Notes: generated by a model from the letters alone, not told the origin. A DNA stretch of 64,000 nt from JABAAE01 sp905480545 (GCA_943788025.1 CALSOR010000004.1:124001-188000); one strand, 5' to 3'. Shown: positions 16,482 through 25,832, numbered from the stretch's first letter. Numbers and translations: made by a program.

Positions 16482-17675
16482 ATGAACGACTCTAATCTTT
16501 TACAAACACTTGGGCAAGTTTCTTCTGACGAAGCAGGGCAGATATTCCGAGATCATCTTCGCGGTTTTGTTCGCGAAATGATCAGCGATGTCATGGCTTC
16601 GGAAGTCACCGAGCTTTGCGGTCCTAAACACCAGCCCTCTTCCAGCCAGTACGTTCGTTCGGGCAGTAGCTCTGGCCGCGTGCTTGTTGACGGCGAACGG
16701 GAATCGGTCGTCCGCCCTCGGGTGCGAAAATATGGCGAGGATGGCAACAGCAATGAAGTCGTGCTTTCGACCTATGAAGCGGCTCGCGATCCGAGTCAAC
16801 TTAAGGAATCCATCTTGCCCGCGTTACGTCACGGCGTGAGCACTCGCGACGTCGAGAAGCTCAATCCCAACTCTCCTGGAGCCAAGAAATCGAGCGTATC
16901 AGCTCACTGGAAAAGCGTCGGCCACAAGTTTGTCGACGAGCTTCGTGGACGCGATTTGACGCGTACAAACTGGGTTGTGCTGATGCTTGACGGGATTCGC
17001 CTGAGCAAAGACCAACTCGCCATCGCGGCCATTGGAATGGACACTGATGGCCGGAAACATGTGCTTGATTTTGAACTGGGGAGCAGCGAAAGTGCTGAAG
17101 TGGCTCGCGATTTGATGGGGCGTTTGGTGAAGCGAGGCTTTCACTGCGACCGTCGGCTATACGCCGTTCTCGACGGTAGTGACGCTTTACGAAGTGCAGT
17201 GATCGGGTTCTTTCCCGAGGCGGTGATCCAGCGATGCCTGGTTCACAAGGAACGCAACATCAAGTCGAAGTTGTCCAAGAAGCACTGGGGTGAATTGTCT
17301 CGACTATTCAAACGGCTTCGCGAAGTCGAGGGCCGAGATGCGGCAACGGAAGTTGTTGATGAGTTGAAAAGTTTTCTTAAAAGCAAGAATGCTGAGTCCC
17401 TGAAGAGCCTTGACGAAGCGGGCGGCGATTTGATCGCACTGCAGTCACTAAATGTTCCGAGCACACTGCACCGCAACTTGCTGAGCACCAACGCGATCGA
17501 AAATTCGTTCCGCAACACCCGCAACAAACTTGGTCGTGTGACACGCTTTCGCGCAGAGACCGATCAAGCAACTCGTTGGATGGCTTATGCTCTGACTGAG
17601 GTCGAAAAAGGCTTCCGTCGAATCAGTGGATACGCCGATCTCCCCAAGCTCGTTGAGGCCCTCAAAAAAAATTAA
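16482..17675 (+). CDS. IS256-family (mutator-type) transposase
   Basis: 397 residues from ATG 16482, which has GGGGAG upstream; the frame is open to 16395 but those codons lie in the terminal repeat. Family marks: MLDGIRL with the first Asp, VLDGSDAL with the second Asp, VIQRCLVHKERNI (the mutator C-x2-H signature), and the late NAIENSFRNTR region, which should give the catalytic Glu. No frameshift or stop is present. The product should cut and join the element ends. Confidence 0.92.
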   Translation: MNDSNLLQTLGQVSSDEAGQIFRDHLRGFVREMISDVMASEVTELCGPKHQPSSSQYVRSGSSSGRVLVDGERESVVRPRVRKYGEDGNSNEVVLSTYEAARDPSQLKESILPALRHGVSTRDVEKLNPNSPGAKKSSVSAHWKSVGHKFVDELRGRDLTRTNWVVLMLDGIRLSKDQLAIAAIGMDTDGRKHVLDFELGSSESAEVARDLMGRLVKRGFHCDRRLYAVLDGSDALRSAVIGFFPEAVIQRCLVHKERNIKSKLSKKHWGELSRLFKRLREVEGRDAATEVVDELKSFLKSKNAESLKSLDEAGGDLIALQSLNVPSTLHRNLLSTNAIENSFRNTRNKLGRVTRFRAETDQATRWMAYALTEVEKGFRRISGYADLPKLVEALKKN

Positions 17676-17753
17676 AATATCAGCGCTAAAAATTTCCTGC
17701 GGAATTACCGGTGGGTAAATCAACCGACGAGGGACACATTTCACACCGTCGCT

Positions 17754-17794
17754 GGCGGCTTAACGCGAGCTAGAGAAAGGGCTCGCTTGCCGCC
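17754..17794. repeat. GC-rich palindromic element (REP-like)
   Basis: GGCGGC-TTAAC-GCGAGC, a 10-nt loop, then GCTCGC-TT-GCCGCC makes a two-part hairpin in AT-rich surroundings, just outside the right end of the insertion sequence. No T-run follows, so it is not a simple terminator. Confidence 0.5.
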
Positions 17795-17869
17795 TAAGTC
17801 AAACCACAGTAACCTTAAATATTCCGAGACCCAAAACTGACTTTTAACAACAAATCGGACAGCACTTGG

Positions 17870-18349
17870 TCAGTCTGAAATATCCTGGTTCGGTTCCAAA
17901 CCATCCAATCGGGCCTGTTTTGATGACTCCAGATATGCCGTCAGCATGATTTGGGCGGCAAGCATGTCTAATCTCTTTTTCTTTTTTTTATTCGTCATTG
18001 ATCCGGACGCCAGAATTTGATTGGCAAACGCTGAAGTATAGCGTTCATCAAAAAACTCGATCGGCAAATTACAGCGTTCACCAAGCCATTGACCAAACTC
18101 CCTCGCCTCCGTCGACTTCTGACTTTCCTTCCCGTCGGTATGGATCGGCAAACCAACGATAAAACCGACAATTCGTTCGGAAGCGACAAGATCGACAAAG
18201 TACTGGGCATCCAAACTCAGATTCCTTCGATCGTAGTTTTCAAACGGGCTTGCGAGAATACGATCCGGGTCTGTAATCGCCACGCCAATTCGGACCGTCC
18301 CAAAATCGATTCCAGCAATCCGTCCATCGGTGGGAAATTCGTTAGACAT
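17870..18349 (-). CDS. ruvX: Holliday junction resolvase-like RuvX (YqgF)
   Basis: RNase H-fold protein of the YqgF/RuvX family, linked to pre-16S rRNA 5' end maturation and possibly to recombination. From ATG 18349 it is 159 residues. It has the family's RIAGIDFGTVRIGVA near the start, VGLPIHTDG in the middle, and FFDERYTS with the conserved DER, followed by a short Lys-rich run and a D-LAAQIML helix. The frame is open to 18463, but the extra N-terminal residues look non-conserved. It follows an alpha/beta hydrolase gene in the same direction and is probably co-transcribed. Confidence 0.88.
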   Translation of the reverse strand: MSNEFPTDGRIAGIDFGTVRIGVAITDPDRILASPFENYDRRNLSLDAQYFVDLVASERIVGFIVGLPIHTDGKESQKSTEAREFGQWLGERCNLPIEFFDERYTSAFANQILASGSMTNKKKKKRLDMLAAQIMLTAYLESSKQARLDGLEPNQDISD

Positions 18350-18469
18350 CGTTTTCATTTCAGAAGAGGTCGTTTCGGAGGTGAAACATCGACGTTGATG
18401 CACTTCATCACTTTGGGGTTCAGCTTCCACACATTCAAAGGTCGTCAATTGCAGCAAGATCACCAGCTA

Positions 18470-19345
18470 CTATTTTAACGGATTCTTTTCCGCATCGGTT
18501 TTCAAAAACCCTTTTTCGAAAAACCGCAATACGGACTCGACAACATTTTTGTTGGCCATAATAGTAGCGTGCATTGCATTGTAAACTTGAAAATCATCCG
18601 CGCCGGCTAATTTGGTTTCGTCTACCGAAACAATGAAGTCATTATCGATTTTGAAGAATGGATTGTAATTGAATTTCCCAGCGACGATTGCAAACCGATG
18701 CATTGGGGTTGCAAGATTCATTGCAAATTCATCCCAACGACTGGCAAGCTCATTGCCACTCTTCCCCAGCACCAAACCAAACACGCCGGTCGGTTTTAGA
18801 ATACGTGCGATGTAAGCGCCATGGTTTGGGGGTGCGATCATCACAGACGCCGAGATTCGCGGATCACCACCCTGTTGGGTTGTGTCATCTATGAAATGAC
18901 TCAAGTACGCTCGAAAGACGATATTCCCCATGCTATGGCCAACAACATAGATTTCTTCGACTCCATCAAGAGACGAAATCACGTTTGCCAATGCCTCAGC
19001 GTGTGCTTTGATCGTCGTCCTTGTGCTCGCATACTCGAAATTGATCGGCGTATATCCATTCGCGGCAAAATATTTCGCGAGCTTACTCATCGATTTTCGA
19101 GTTCGCCCCAGACCATGAATAAGCAAGACCACTTTTTTAGAAAGCGGATCAAACTTCTCTGCTGCCGAGATTTCATCAAACTTCGTCTTGCATTCCTCAA
19201 ATGTTCCTGATGCCTTGCGTTTGTCTCGATCATCCAACAAACGAAAATATTTCGTCAAATAATTTTTTTGAATTCGCCATTCGCGAAAGATGAAATGGTC
19301 AGTCCAAAATTGCTTGCCGCCCAAGGTCAGCGTTACAGGATTCAT
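18470..19345 (-). CDS. Alpha/beta hydrolase (lipase/PGAP1-like)
   Basis: 291 residues. The central beta-alpha unit has VVLLIHGLGRTRKSM (oxyanion region HG), then the nucleophile elbow YVVGHSMGN with the catalytic Ser, then an APPNHG segment typical of triacylglycerol lipase-like proteins. The final HATIM near the C-terminus offers the likely catalytic His. No signal peptide is evident, so probably cytoplasmic. Substrate unknown. Leftward, upstream of ruvX. Confidence 0.8.
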   Translation of the reverse strand: MNPVTLTLGGKQFWTDHFIFREWRIQKNYLTKYFRLLDDRDKRKASGTFEECKTKFDEISAAEKFDPLSKKVVLLIHGLGRTRKSMSKLAKYFAANGYTPINFEYASTRTTIKAHAEALANVISSLDGVEEIYVVGHSMGNIVFRAYLSHFIDDTTQQGGDPRISASVMIAPPNHGAYIARILKPTGVFGLVLGKSGNELASRWDEFAMNLATPMHRFAIVAGKFNYNPFFKIDNDFIVSVDETKLAGADDFQVYNAMHATIMANKNVVESVLRFFEKGFLKTDAEKNPLK

Positions 19346-19652
19346 TCTTGACTCTTCCTCTCGAATCGACTCGCTTTGAAGCGTTTATTTTTCAATGGCG
19401 TCTTAATTCGCTTCCTTCTCATTTTCAACGAATTGGCTTAACCCGATTTTGGCCAATTTCGCATAAAGCTCTGGCGATCAAATTACACAAAAGATGCCGT
19501 CGCCCGGCAAAACACAACTTTATAACGATAGACGCCGGACCAGTAATTGACTCGGAATCCGGATTTCTTCAGCCATGATTTTCAGAACAACATCTGGGTA
19601 GACTCAACTCATCCATTAGAACCCTTCGCAGAACATTTTTTCACCAACGACC
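19346..19652. other. Intergenic region
   Basis: 307 bp between two leftward genes. It should contain the promoter of the hydrolase-ruvX unit and the 3' end of the malic enzyme transcript. No repeat, hairpin with a T-run or coding signal was seen. Confidence 0.4.
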
Positions 19653-20831
19653 TTATAACTCACGAAACGCCTTTTGCACTGCAGCAGCAACCAACGGCGC
19701 AACATGGCGATCGAGTGGATTGGGAAGAACTTGTTCCGCAGAAACGTCCTCCGTGCTTGCGGCCAACGCAATCGCCGCCGCAAGCTTCATTTTGTCGGTT
19801 ACTCGCGTCGCACCTGCGTCGAGTGCTCCGCGGAAAACCCCGGGAAACGCAAGTAAATTGTTAACCTGATTCGGAAAATCACTTCTTCCGGTCCCCACAA
19901 CGCCAGCACCTGCATCTCGTGCTAGATCCGGCATAATTTCCGGAACGGGATTCGCCATCGCAAAAATGATCGGGTCGTCAGCCATCGATTTAATATCATC
20001 GCCATTGAGCAAGTCTGCCTTACTCACGCCAATAAAAACATCCATTCCGACAAGAACTTCTTTTAATGACCCGACACGATCGCCCCGGTTTGTAAAATTC
20101 AAAATTTCTTTCTTGGAATCATTCAAATCGGTTCTGCCGGAATGAATGGCCCCTCGCGAATCACAAACCACCAACTCTTTGACTGATTCGCACAGTCGCG
20201 GGTCAAAGTTAATGCAGCGTAATAACTTTGCGATGGCAGTTCCTGCAGCGCCTGCACCATTAATCACCACGCGAAGCGATGTCATCTGGCGATTTGTGAC
20301 TTTGCAAGCGTTGATCAGCGCGGCCAGTAAAACAATCGCAGTTCCATGCTGGTCATCGTGAAAAACCGGAATCCCCAGATCCTGCAAACGCTCTTCAATT
20401 TCGAAGCACCGGGGCGCCGAAATATCCTCTAGATTGATCCCACCGAAAACCGGCGCGATCGCTCGAACGGTTGAAACGATGGCTTCGGCGTCCTGCGTGT
20501 CCAAACAAATCGGCCAAGCATCAATGTTAGCAAACTCTTTGAATAAGATTGCCTTGCCTTCCATCACTGGAATGGCTGCCTCGGGACCAATATTACCCAA
20601 TCCCAAAACAGCAGAACCGTCGGACACAACCGCGACTGAGTTCCCCTTGATCGTCAGGGTGCGCGCCAGAGATTTGTCTTTGGCAATTTCTTCACAAGGC
20701 CGCGCAACTCCCGGTGTGTAGGCTAACGACAGCGCATCGCAATCGTTGATTGGCAACTTGCTGATGATTCCCAACTTCCCACGCAATTGCCTGTGCACAA
20801 TAAGACTGCGCTCGTAATGATCTTCTGACAT
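19653..20831 (-). CDS. NAD(P)-dependent malic enzyme
   Basis: Oxidatively decarboxylates malate to pyruvate. 392 residues, the short single-domain bacterial type without a phosphotransacetylase tail. Landmarks: LSLAYTPGVARPCEEI, VSDGSAVLGLGNIGP, MEGKAILFKEFANIDAWP, ISAPRCFEIE, the metal-site FHDDQHGTA, the Rossmann INGAGAAG and the FAMANPVPEI segment. The frame and start fit the family. Cofactor choice cannot be decided by eye. Confidence 0.93.
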   Translation of the reverse strand: MSEDHYERSLIVHRQLRGKLGIISKLPINDCDALSLAYTPGVARPCEEIAKDKSLARTLTIKGNSVAVVSDGSAVLGLGNIGPEAAIPVMEGKAILFKEFANIDAWPICLDTQDAEAIVSTVRAIAPVFGGINLEDISAPRCFEIEERLQDLGIPVFHDDQHGTAIVLLAALINACKVTNRQMTSLRVVINGAGAAGTAIAKLLRCINFDPRLCESVKELVVCDSRGAIHSGRTDLNDSKKEILNFTNRGDRVGSLKEVLVGMDVFIGVSKADLLNGDDIKSMADDPIIFAMANPVPEIMPDLARDAGAGVVGTGRSDFPNQVNNLLAFPGVFRGALDAGATRVTDKMKLAAAIALAASTEDVSAEQVLPNPLDRHVAPLVAAAVQKAFREL

Positions 20832-20946
20832 ATCGGCTCATAATAAAAAGACTCGGATAGGAAACCATTGTCGCGAACGGAAATAGCTTCCAAGCCATGC
20901 TGAAAACAAGACCACGATTACCTGACATGCCAACATCTAAAATCGT

Positions 20947-22035
20947 TTAAAGAAACTCACTCATGCCGCGTTCTTCGATGATTTTAACAATTTCTCGCAC
21001 CGACTCTTCGCGACTCTTGTCCGCCACCAATGTCGCGTTTTCCGTTTGTACGACAATGCAATTCTCGAGTCCAAGCGTGGCTATCAAATGACCATCTTCG
21101 CATCGAATGATCGTATCTTTGGTATCAATACAAATATTTTTCCCGATCGCTGAATTACCATTTTCATCAGCCGGAATAAGACGCCCGACTGCCTGCCAAT
21201 TCCCTAAGTCATCCCAATCGAACGGGGCTTCAACAACGGAAACGTCTGTATAATTCTCCATCACTGCATAATCGATGGACGTCCCTTTGATTGCAGAAAA
21301 CTCCGATTTGAAGGTTTCTGCAAACGCACTGGTTCCAATTGAATCTTGGATCGCCTTCAAATGCGAATGCATTTCCGGTTGAAATTCTTTTAAGGCATCG
21401 AATACGGTTTGAGCCTTCCAAACGAAAATCCCGGAATTCCAATAAAAGTTTCCAGCTTCCACAAATTGCTTCGCAACATCCAGCTTCGGCTTCTCACGAA
21501 ATTTTTTCACTTGGTAAATCGCAAGAGAATCATCGTCGCTGACATTCTCCTGCTCGTCGCCACGCTCGATGTATCCAAAAGATTCCGCCGGATAAGAGGG
21601 TTTGATTCCAAACGTCACGAAACGCGAAGGGTTGGCAAGGACAATCTCGTTGGCAAATGAGATGGCTTTCTGGTACTTTGCGACGTCGTTGATGACATGA
21701 TCGGCGGGCATAACGACCATGACGCCATTAGGATCTTTCTTCGCGATGATCGCCGCTGCCAGCCCAACACAGGGAGCGGTATCTCGTTTCGCTGGTTCAC
21801 CAACGATTTGATCCGCTGGAACGTCTGATAATTGACGCTGGGTTTCCGCCACCAGGATCTCATTGGTTACAACGAGCACATCTTCGGCACGAACTAAATC
21901 ACCCAATCGATCCACAGTCGACTGGATCATCGTTCGGTCACCATTCAAACTCAAAAGCTGTTTCGGAAGTTGCTTTCGACTCGCTGGCCAAAAACGAGTG
22001 CCCGACCCGCCTGCCATAATCACTGCGTGTAACAT
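20947..22035 (-). CDS. manC: Mannose-1-phosphate guanylyltransferase
   Basis: Makes GDP-mannose from mannose 1-phosphate and GTP for surface polysaccharide. 362 residues. Landmarks: the N-terminal signature MAGGSGTRFWPASRKQLPKQ, GEPAKRDTAPC, MPADHVI, WNSGIFVWKA, and SIDYAVMENYTDV followed by FDWDDLGNW. It is the short form with no phosphomannose isomerase domain. Leftward, 115 bp before the malic enzyme gene. Confidence 0.93.
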   Translation of the reverse strand: MLHAVIMAGGSGTRFWPASRKQLPKQLLSLNGDRTMIQSTVDRLGDLVRAEDVLVVTNEILVAETQRQLSDVPADQIVGEPAKRDTAPCVGLAAAIIAKKDPNGVMVVMPADHVINDVAKYQKAISFANEIVLANPSRFVTFGIKPSYPAESFGYIERGDEQENVSDDDSLAIYQVKKFREKPKLDVAKQFVEAGNFYWNSGIFVWKAQTVFDALKEFQPEMHSHLKAIQDSIGTSAFAETFKSEFSAIKGTSIDYAVMENYTDVSVVEAPFDWDDLGNWQAVGRLIPADENGNSAIGKNICIDTKDTIIRCEDGHLIATLGLENCIVVQTENATLVADKSREESVREIVKIIEERGMSEFL

Positions 22036-22147
22036 TAAATCCTCGATAATTCAGTTTTAGATCAAATCCTTATACATCTTGCCCAGGAAAAAGACGACCC
22101 GATTATTGAAACTCGTTTGTCGATTCGGCAAAACTTAATAGGCAAAT

Positions 22148-22178
22148 AAAAAAACCGCCAATAATGGCGGCTTTTTTC
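22148..22178 (-). terminator. Bidirectional rho-independent terminator
   Basis: ACCGCC-AATAAT-GGCGGC flanked by seven A on the left and six T on the right. It sits downstream of the leftward DUF1501 gene and would work in either direction. Confidence 0.85.
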
Positions 22179-22218
22179 ATTTTGGCTCGTCAAAAAACTG
22201 ACTTATACCAGATCGACT

Positions 22219-22259
22219 AGCTAAAAATCGATAGCTAAAAATCGATACTAAAAATCGAC
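22219..22259. repeat. 14-bp tandem repeat at the end of the DUF1501 gene
   Basis: Two perfect copies of AGCTAAAAATCGAT and a third 13-bp copy (ACTAAAAATCGAC). The stop codon of the DUF1501 gene (22235-22237) and its last residues (SIFSIDF) lie inside the repeat. A gain or loss of a unit would shift frame and change the protein's end. Confidence 0.8.
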
Positions 22260-23716
22260 GTGACCGGCTCAGCTTTGACCAACTCACGCGGCTGATTCAA
22301 GTGATTGTAAACGATCGTGTTTGGATCGATTCCCAGCGAATGATACATTGCCGCCAAGAGCTCAACAGGATGGACCGGATTTTCAAGTGGCGCAGATGCA
22401 GTCGCATCACTTTTTCCATAGACGAATCCACGCTTTGTTCCAGCTCCTGCAACCAGCGAAGTGTAACAGTAGGGCCAGTGATCTCGCCCATCATCGCTAT
22501 TGCTGTTTCCGGACGTGCTGTAGCCACGCTGAGGACTTCGGCCAAATTCGCCAAGACAAACGACCAAGGTCTCATCCAGCATTCCACGCTCATCCAAATC
22601 GGAAATCAGTGCAGATACACCAGAGTCGAGCATCGGGGCAGCCTGATTTTTCATCCGACCGGTTAACCCAACATGGACGTCCCACGAGTGATTGTCTGAA
22701 TTTGCGACCTTTGGCCAAACGACTTCGACCACTCGCGTACCGGCTTCAACCAAACGCCGTGCCAACAAACAGCATTGACCGAACGTCGTGCTGCCATACT
22801 TGTCTCGCGTCGATTGCTTCTCCAATGAAAGATCAAACGCTTCACGAGCCTTTCCGGAACTGATCAACTTTATGGCCGATTTGTAATAGTCGTCCAAATC
22901 GTAACGCTCAACGGCCTTGCCAATTTCGGGCATTTTCTGATTCACAATATCGCGTAATCGAGCGCGACGATTCAAGCGAATTGGAGAAATCCCATCCCGC
23001 AATTTCAGGTCATCAACGTTAACACGATTCATTTTCGCCATGTCCATGTCCCCCCCCTGCGGGAACATGTAATAGGGATCGTACGCCCGTCCAAGGAACC
23101 CAGCCGTACCACCCTTGTTGACCACGTTGCTTTCCTGAAGAGGACGCGGCATCATCACAAATGGAATCATGGCCTCGGTCGGTGGCTTTAATCGGACAAC
23201 ATTTGAACCAAATGTTGGAAAGTCTTTTGGCGATGGTGGCTCAAGTTGCCCTGACGGGCTAACTTTGTCTGTTGTGTATCCGGTGTGAAGCTGGTAAATC
23301 GCCGCTGTGTGATTGAACAACCCCTTTGGCTTGTAGCTCATCGAGCGAATCATCGTTAGCTTGTCGGTGATCTGTCCGATCTTTGGGAGCAGTTCTGTAA
23401 CGTCCATACCCGGAACTTTCGTTTTCGCACGTTTGAAAACAGAACGAACGTTATCCGGCACATTGTCTTTTGGATCCCAGAGGTCGAGATGGCTGGGACC
23501 ACCTTGAAGGTAAACCAAAATCACACTCTTAGCTTTTCCCCAACCCGGAGAGTTCTTCGAGGCCCCTTCGTTGGCCGATGCCGATTGCATTTGAAGGATC
23601 TGGTTGAGCGACAAACCGAACATGGCGGAACCGCCCACACGAAGCACGCTTCTTCGCGAAACTCCGACTTCTTTGTCGCAAACATCTTTTCCGGCTTGTC
23701 CAAGAATGGAAAGCAT
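22235..23716 (-). CDS. DUF1501 domain protein, Tat-exported
   Basis: A 493-residue member of the alkaline-phosphatase-like DUF1501 family abundant in planctomycetes, where it is often next to DUF1549/DUF1553 cytochrome-like genes; none is adjacent here. A twin-arginine signal (VSRRSVLRVGGSAM, about residues 19-32) predicts folded export. Landmarks: VILVYLQGGPSHLDLWDPK, IRSMSYK, HTGY, WDVH, and LGEFGRSP followed by GRDHWPYCY. Biochemical function is not established. Its C-terminus is encoded inside a 14-bp tandem repeat, and a terminator lies 60 bp downstream. Confidence 0.9.
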   Translation of the reverse strand: MLSILGQAGKDVCDKEVGVSRRSVLRVGGSAMFGLSLNQILQMQSASANEGASKNSPGWGKAKSVILVYLQGGPSHLDLWDPKDNVPDNVRSVFKRAKTKVPGMDVTELLPKIGQITDKLTMIRSMSYKPKGLFNHTAAIYQLHTGYTTDKVSPSGQLEPPSPKDFPTFGSNVVRLKPPTEAMIPFVMMPRPLQESNVVNKGGTAGFLGRAYDPYYMFPQGGDMDMAKMNRVNVDDLKLRDGISPIRLNRRARLRDIVNQKMPEIGKAVERYDLDDYYKSAIKLISSGKAREAFDLSLEKQSTRDKYGSTTFGQCCLLARRLVEAGTRVVEVVWPKVANSDNHSWDVHVGLTGRMKNQAAPMLDSGVSALISDLDERGMLDETLVVCLGEFGRSPQRGYSTSGNSNSDDGRDHWPYCYTSLVAGAGTKRGFVYGKSDATASAPLENPVHPVELLAAMYHSLGIDPNTIVYNHLNQPRELVKAEPVTSIFSIDF

Positions 23717-24147
23717 ACGAACCTCCTAAGTTCGATAGTAGGTGGGAATTCAAAAAGAGAATTCGATCTCTTCAATTGTTCTATTATAAAAGATCGACAC
23801 GTCAGAACGCAATATTTCACCAAAAAACGTTCCTGTGGTAGCGATGTTCCCTTAAAGCTGCCGATTGCAACTGTTTTGATGTGAAATAGCAGTCCGTTCA
23901 GCCTGCGAATCGATGATGGATTCCCAATTGACCACGCAGGAATCCAAATGGGTCTCATTTTATTCTGAGCAATCGGGCAATTTAGCTGCTACTTGACCCT
24001 GATTCTTCCCAATCGATATCATTGTCACATCGCATTAGACATTGAAGAAAGATTTTTGGCTGGATGATCAACTTGGTATCCGACCATTTTTGACCGAAGA
24101 AGAGATGAGACATAAATGTCGTTTTGGAATTGTAAGACGCAGTAAAT
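23717..24147. other. Divergent intergenic region
   Basis: 431 bp between the leftward DUF1501 gene and the rightward Sua5 fusion gene. It should contain both promoters. No recognisable operator, riboswitch or repeat was seen. Confidence 0.4.
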
Positions 24148-25281
24148 ATGCCGCCCATTGTCATCGACTTAAAAAAAACGGACGACCCGATCGATGCTGT
24201 TCATTTGGCGGTTGAATTTCTGGCGGCCGGCAAAATTGTTGCACTTCCGACTGAAACGGTTTACGGAATTGCAGCAAGTGCACTCAACCCAGCTGCTGCG
24301 GATCGACTGGGCAAAATCAAATGCCGATCGAGCAAACAACCCTTTTCGATCGCGGTAAAAAGTGCTGACGATGCTTACGATTATGTACCTACGCTTTCAG
24401 TGATGGGCAAGCGATTGGCCCGCCGCTGCTGGCCGGGACCGATTACCTTGGTCGTTGATGGAACGCATCCGGACAGCGTGATTACCCAACTTCCAGATAT
24501 CATCCGTCCTATGGTTTTAATCGATGGAGCAGTCGGATTGAGAGTCCCTGCCCATGAAGTGTTTCAAAGTGTTTCTCGATTGTCAGTCGGACCGATGTTA
24601 TTAACAAGCGCGAACTTGCATGGGGAACCGGATTGCACCGATTGCGAGAGCATTGTTGAACGATTGGGAGATCAGGTCGATTTAATTTTGAATGACGGGC
24701 CATCAAGATACGGTCAATCATCAACGGTCGTTAAAGTGCGTGAAAACGAATACGAGATTTTACGAGCCGGTGTTTTTGGAGACTCTGCGATGAAGCGTAT
24801 GTCTAGTTTTATGGCGTTATTGGTTTGCACCGGTAACACTTGCCGAAGCCCTATGGCCGAACTACTTCTTAAAAAGCGGATTGCCGAAAAGCTAAAGTGC
24901 AAAATCGAGGAGCTGGACGACAAAGGCGTGATCGTGACGTCCGCTGGTGTGGCGGCGATGCCGGGCGACAAGGCTTCTCAAGAATCGATTGACGTCTTAC
25001 AAAACATGGAGCTGGATTTGAGCTCGCATGAGAGCCAACCTGTCTCCGATCAGCTTTTGACTTCTGCCGACTTGATTCTTACGATGACCAAGGGGCACCG
25101 CCAAGCTCTGATTTCCCACTGGCCAGACATTGCGGAGCGGACACACGTCCTATGCATCGACGGCAGTGATGTTTCAGATCCGATTGGAGGACCGATGTCG
25201 CTCTATGAAAGCTGTGCAAAACAGATTGACGACCAGTTGAAAACGTGGGTCGAGAAAATTGATTTAGGAATTCCAGAATAA
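24148..25281 (+). CDS. Fusion of threonylcarbamoyl-AMP synthase (Sua5/YrdC) with a low-molecular-weight protein arginine phosphatase (YwlE-like)
   Basis: Residues 1-205 are a YrdC/Sua5 domain, which makes L-threonylcarbamoyladenylate for tRNA t6A37: KIVALPTETVYGIA, KIKCRSSKQPFSIAV, WPGPITLVV, GLRVPAH, LTSANLHGEP. Residues 222-377 are a LMW phosphatase with the P-loop C227-TGNTC-R233 followed by SPMAE and the acid loop SDPIGGP. The Thr in CTGNTCRSP matches arginine phosphatases such as YwlE, whereas tyrosine phosphatases usually have Ile there. In Bacilli these are adjacent separate genes (ywlC, ywlE, then rpiB); here the first two are one protein and rpiB follows with no gap (TAA-ATG). Confidence 0.92.
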   Translation: MPPIVIDLKKTDDPIDAVHLAVEFLAAGKIVALPTETVYGIAASALNPAAADRLGKIKCRSSKQPFSIAVKSADDAYDYVPTLSVMGKRLARRCWPGPITLVVDGTHPDSVITQLPDIIRPMVLIDGAVGLRVPAHEVFQSVSRLSVGPMLLTSANLHGEPDCTDCESIVERLGDQVDLILNDGPSRYGQSSTVVKVRENEYEILRAGVFGDSAMKRMSSFMALLVCTGNTCRSPMAELLLKKRIAEKLKCKIEELDDKGVIVTSAGVAAMPGDKASQESIDVLQNMELDLSSHESQPVSDQLLTSADLILTMTKGHRQALISHWPDIAERTHVLCIDGSDVSDPIGGPMSLYESCAKQIDDQLKTWVEKIDLGIPE

Positions 25282-25728
25282 ATGCATATCGCAATTGGCA
25301 ACGATCATCGTGGCGCCTTGATCAAAAAAAAGTTACAAGCATCACTCGAGAAACTCGGCCATCAAGTCATTGATGATGGGGCCAATGAGGGAGACGATTG
25401 CGACTATCCAGATGTTGCCGCCGTGGTCGCAAAACGCATCGCAAACAAGGAAGTCGACCGCGGAATCCTGATTTGTGGCACCGGCATCGGCATGGCAATC
25501 GCCGCTAACAAAATCAACGGAGTTCGGGCGACGACCTGCGGAGATGTTGAAACGGCGAAAATTTGCCGACGGCACAATGATGTGAACGTACTCTGTCTTG
25601 CTGGTGAATTCGTGGACCACGGCGATTTTGAACCGGTTATCCAAGCGTGGCTTGAAACCGAATTTGAAGGCGGACGCCATGATCGCCGCGTTAACAAAAT
25701 CACCAACCTTGAATCACGATGTAATTAA
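25282..25728 (+). CDS. rpiB: Ribose-5-phosphate isomerase B
   Basis: Interconverts ribose 5-phosphate and ribulose 5-phosphate. 148 residues with IGNDHRGALIKK at the start, GANEGDDCDYPD, and ILICGTGIGMAIAANK with the catalytic Cys in the CGTGIG loop, then RATTCGDVETAKICRRHNDVNVLCLAGEF. The ATG directly follows the TAA of the Sua5 fusion gene, so translation is coupled. Confidence 0.95.
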   Translation: MHIAIGNDHRGALIKKKLQASLEKLGHQVIDDGANEGDDCDYPDVAAVVAKRIANKEVDRGILICGTGIGMAIAANKINGVRATTCGDVETAKICRRHNDVNVLCLAGEFVDHGDFEPVIQAWLETEFEGGRHDRRVNKITNLESRCN

Positions 25729-25824
25729 AATCCTTTTCCATGCTTGACTTTTTTCAGGCGAAAAAGCTGCTCAGAAACACAAGTATTGCTGACGTAGAAA
25801 TCGCGTTCTCGTTCGGAAGAAAAC

Positions 25825-25832
25825 AAGGAGGT
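25825..25832 (+). promoter_or_regulatory. Strong Shine-Dalgarno that fixes the mogA start
   Basis: AAGGAGGT lies 3 bp before ATG 25836. It is an unusually good match in a genome where most genes here lack one. It shows that the frame's earlier start at 25740 is not used. Confidence 0.75.

Larger units (their letters stand above)
16393..17746 (+). mobile_element. IS256-family-like insertion sequence
   Basis: A single transposase gene is flanked by short imperfect inverted repeats. The left end is GTTTGAAAGTGGTCTCCC (16393-16410); the right end, read on the other strand, is GTGTGAAATGTGTCCC (17746-17731). No obvious target duplication flanks these ends, so the exact boundaries are uncertain and the copy may be old. 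The transposase frame is intact, so the element may still be active. The insertion does not interrupt a recognised gene. Confidence 0.7.
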
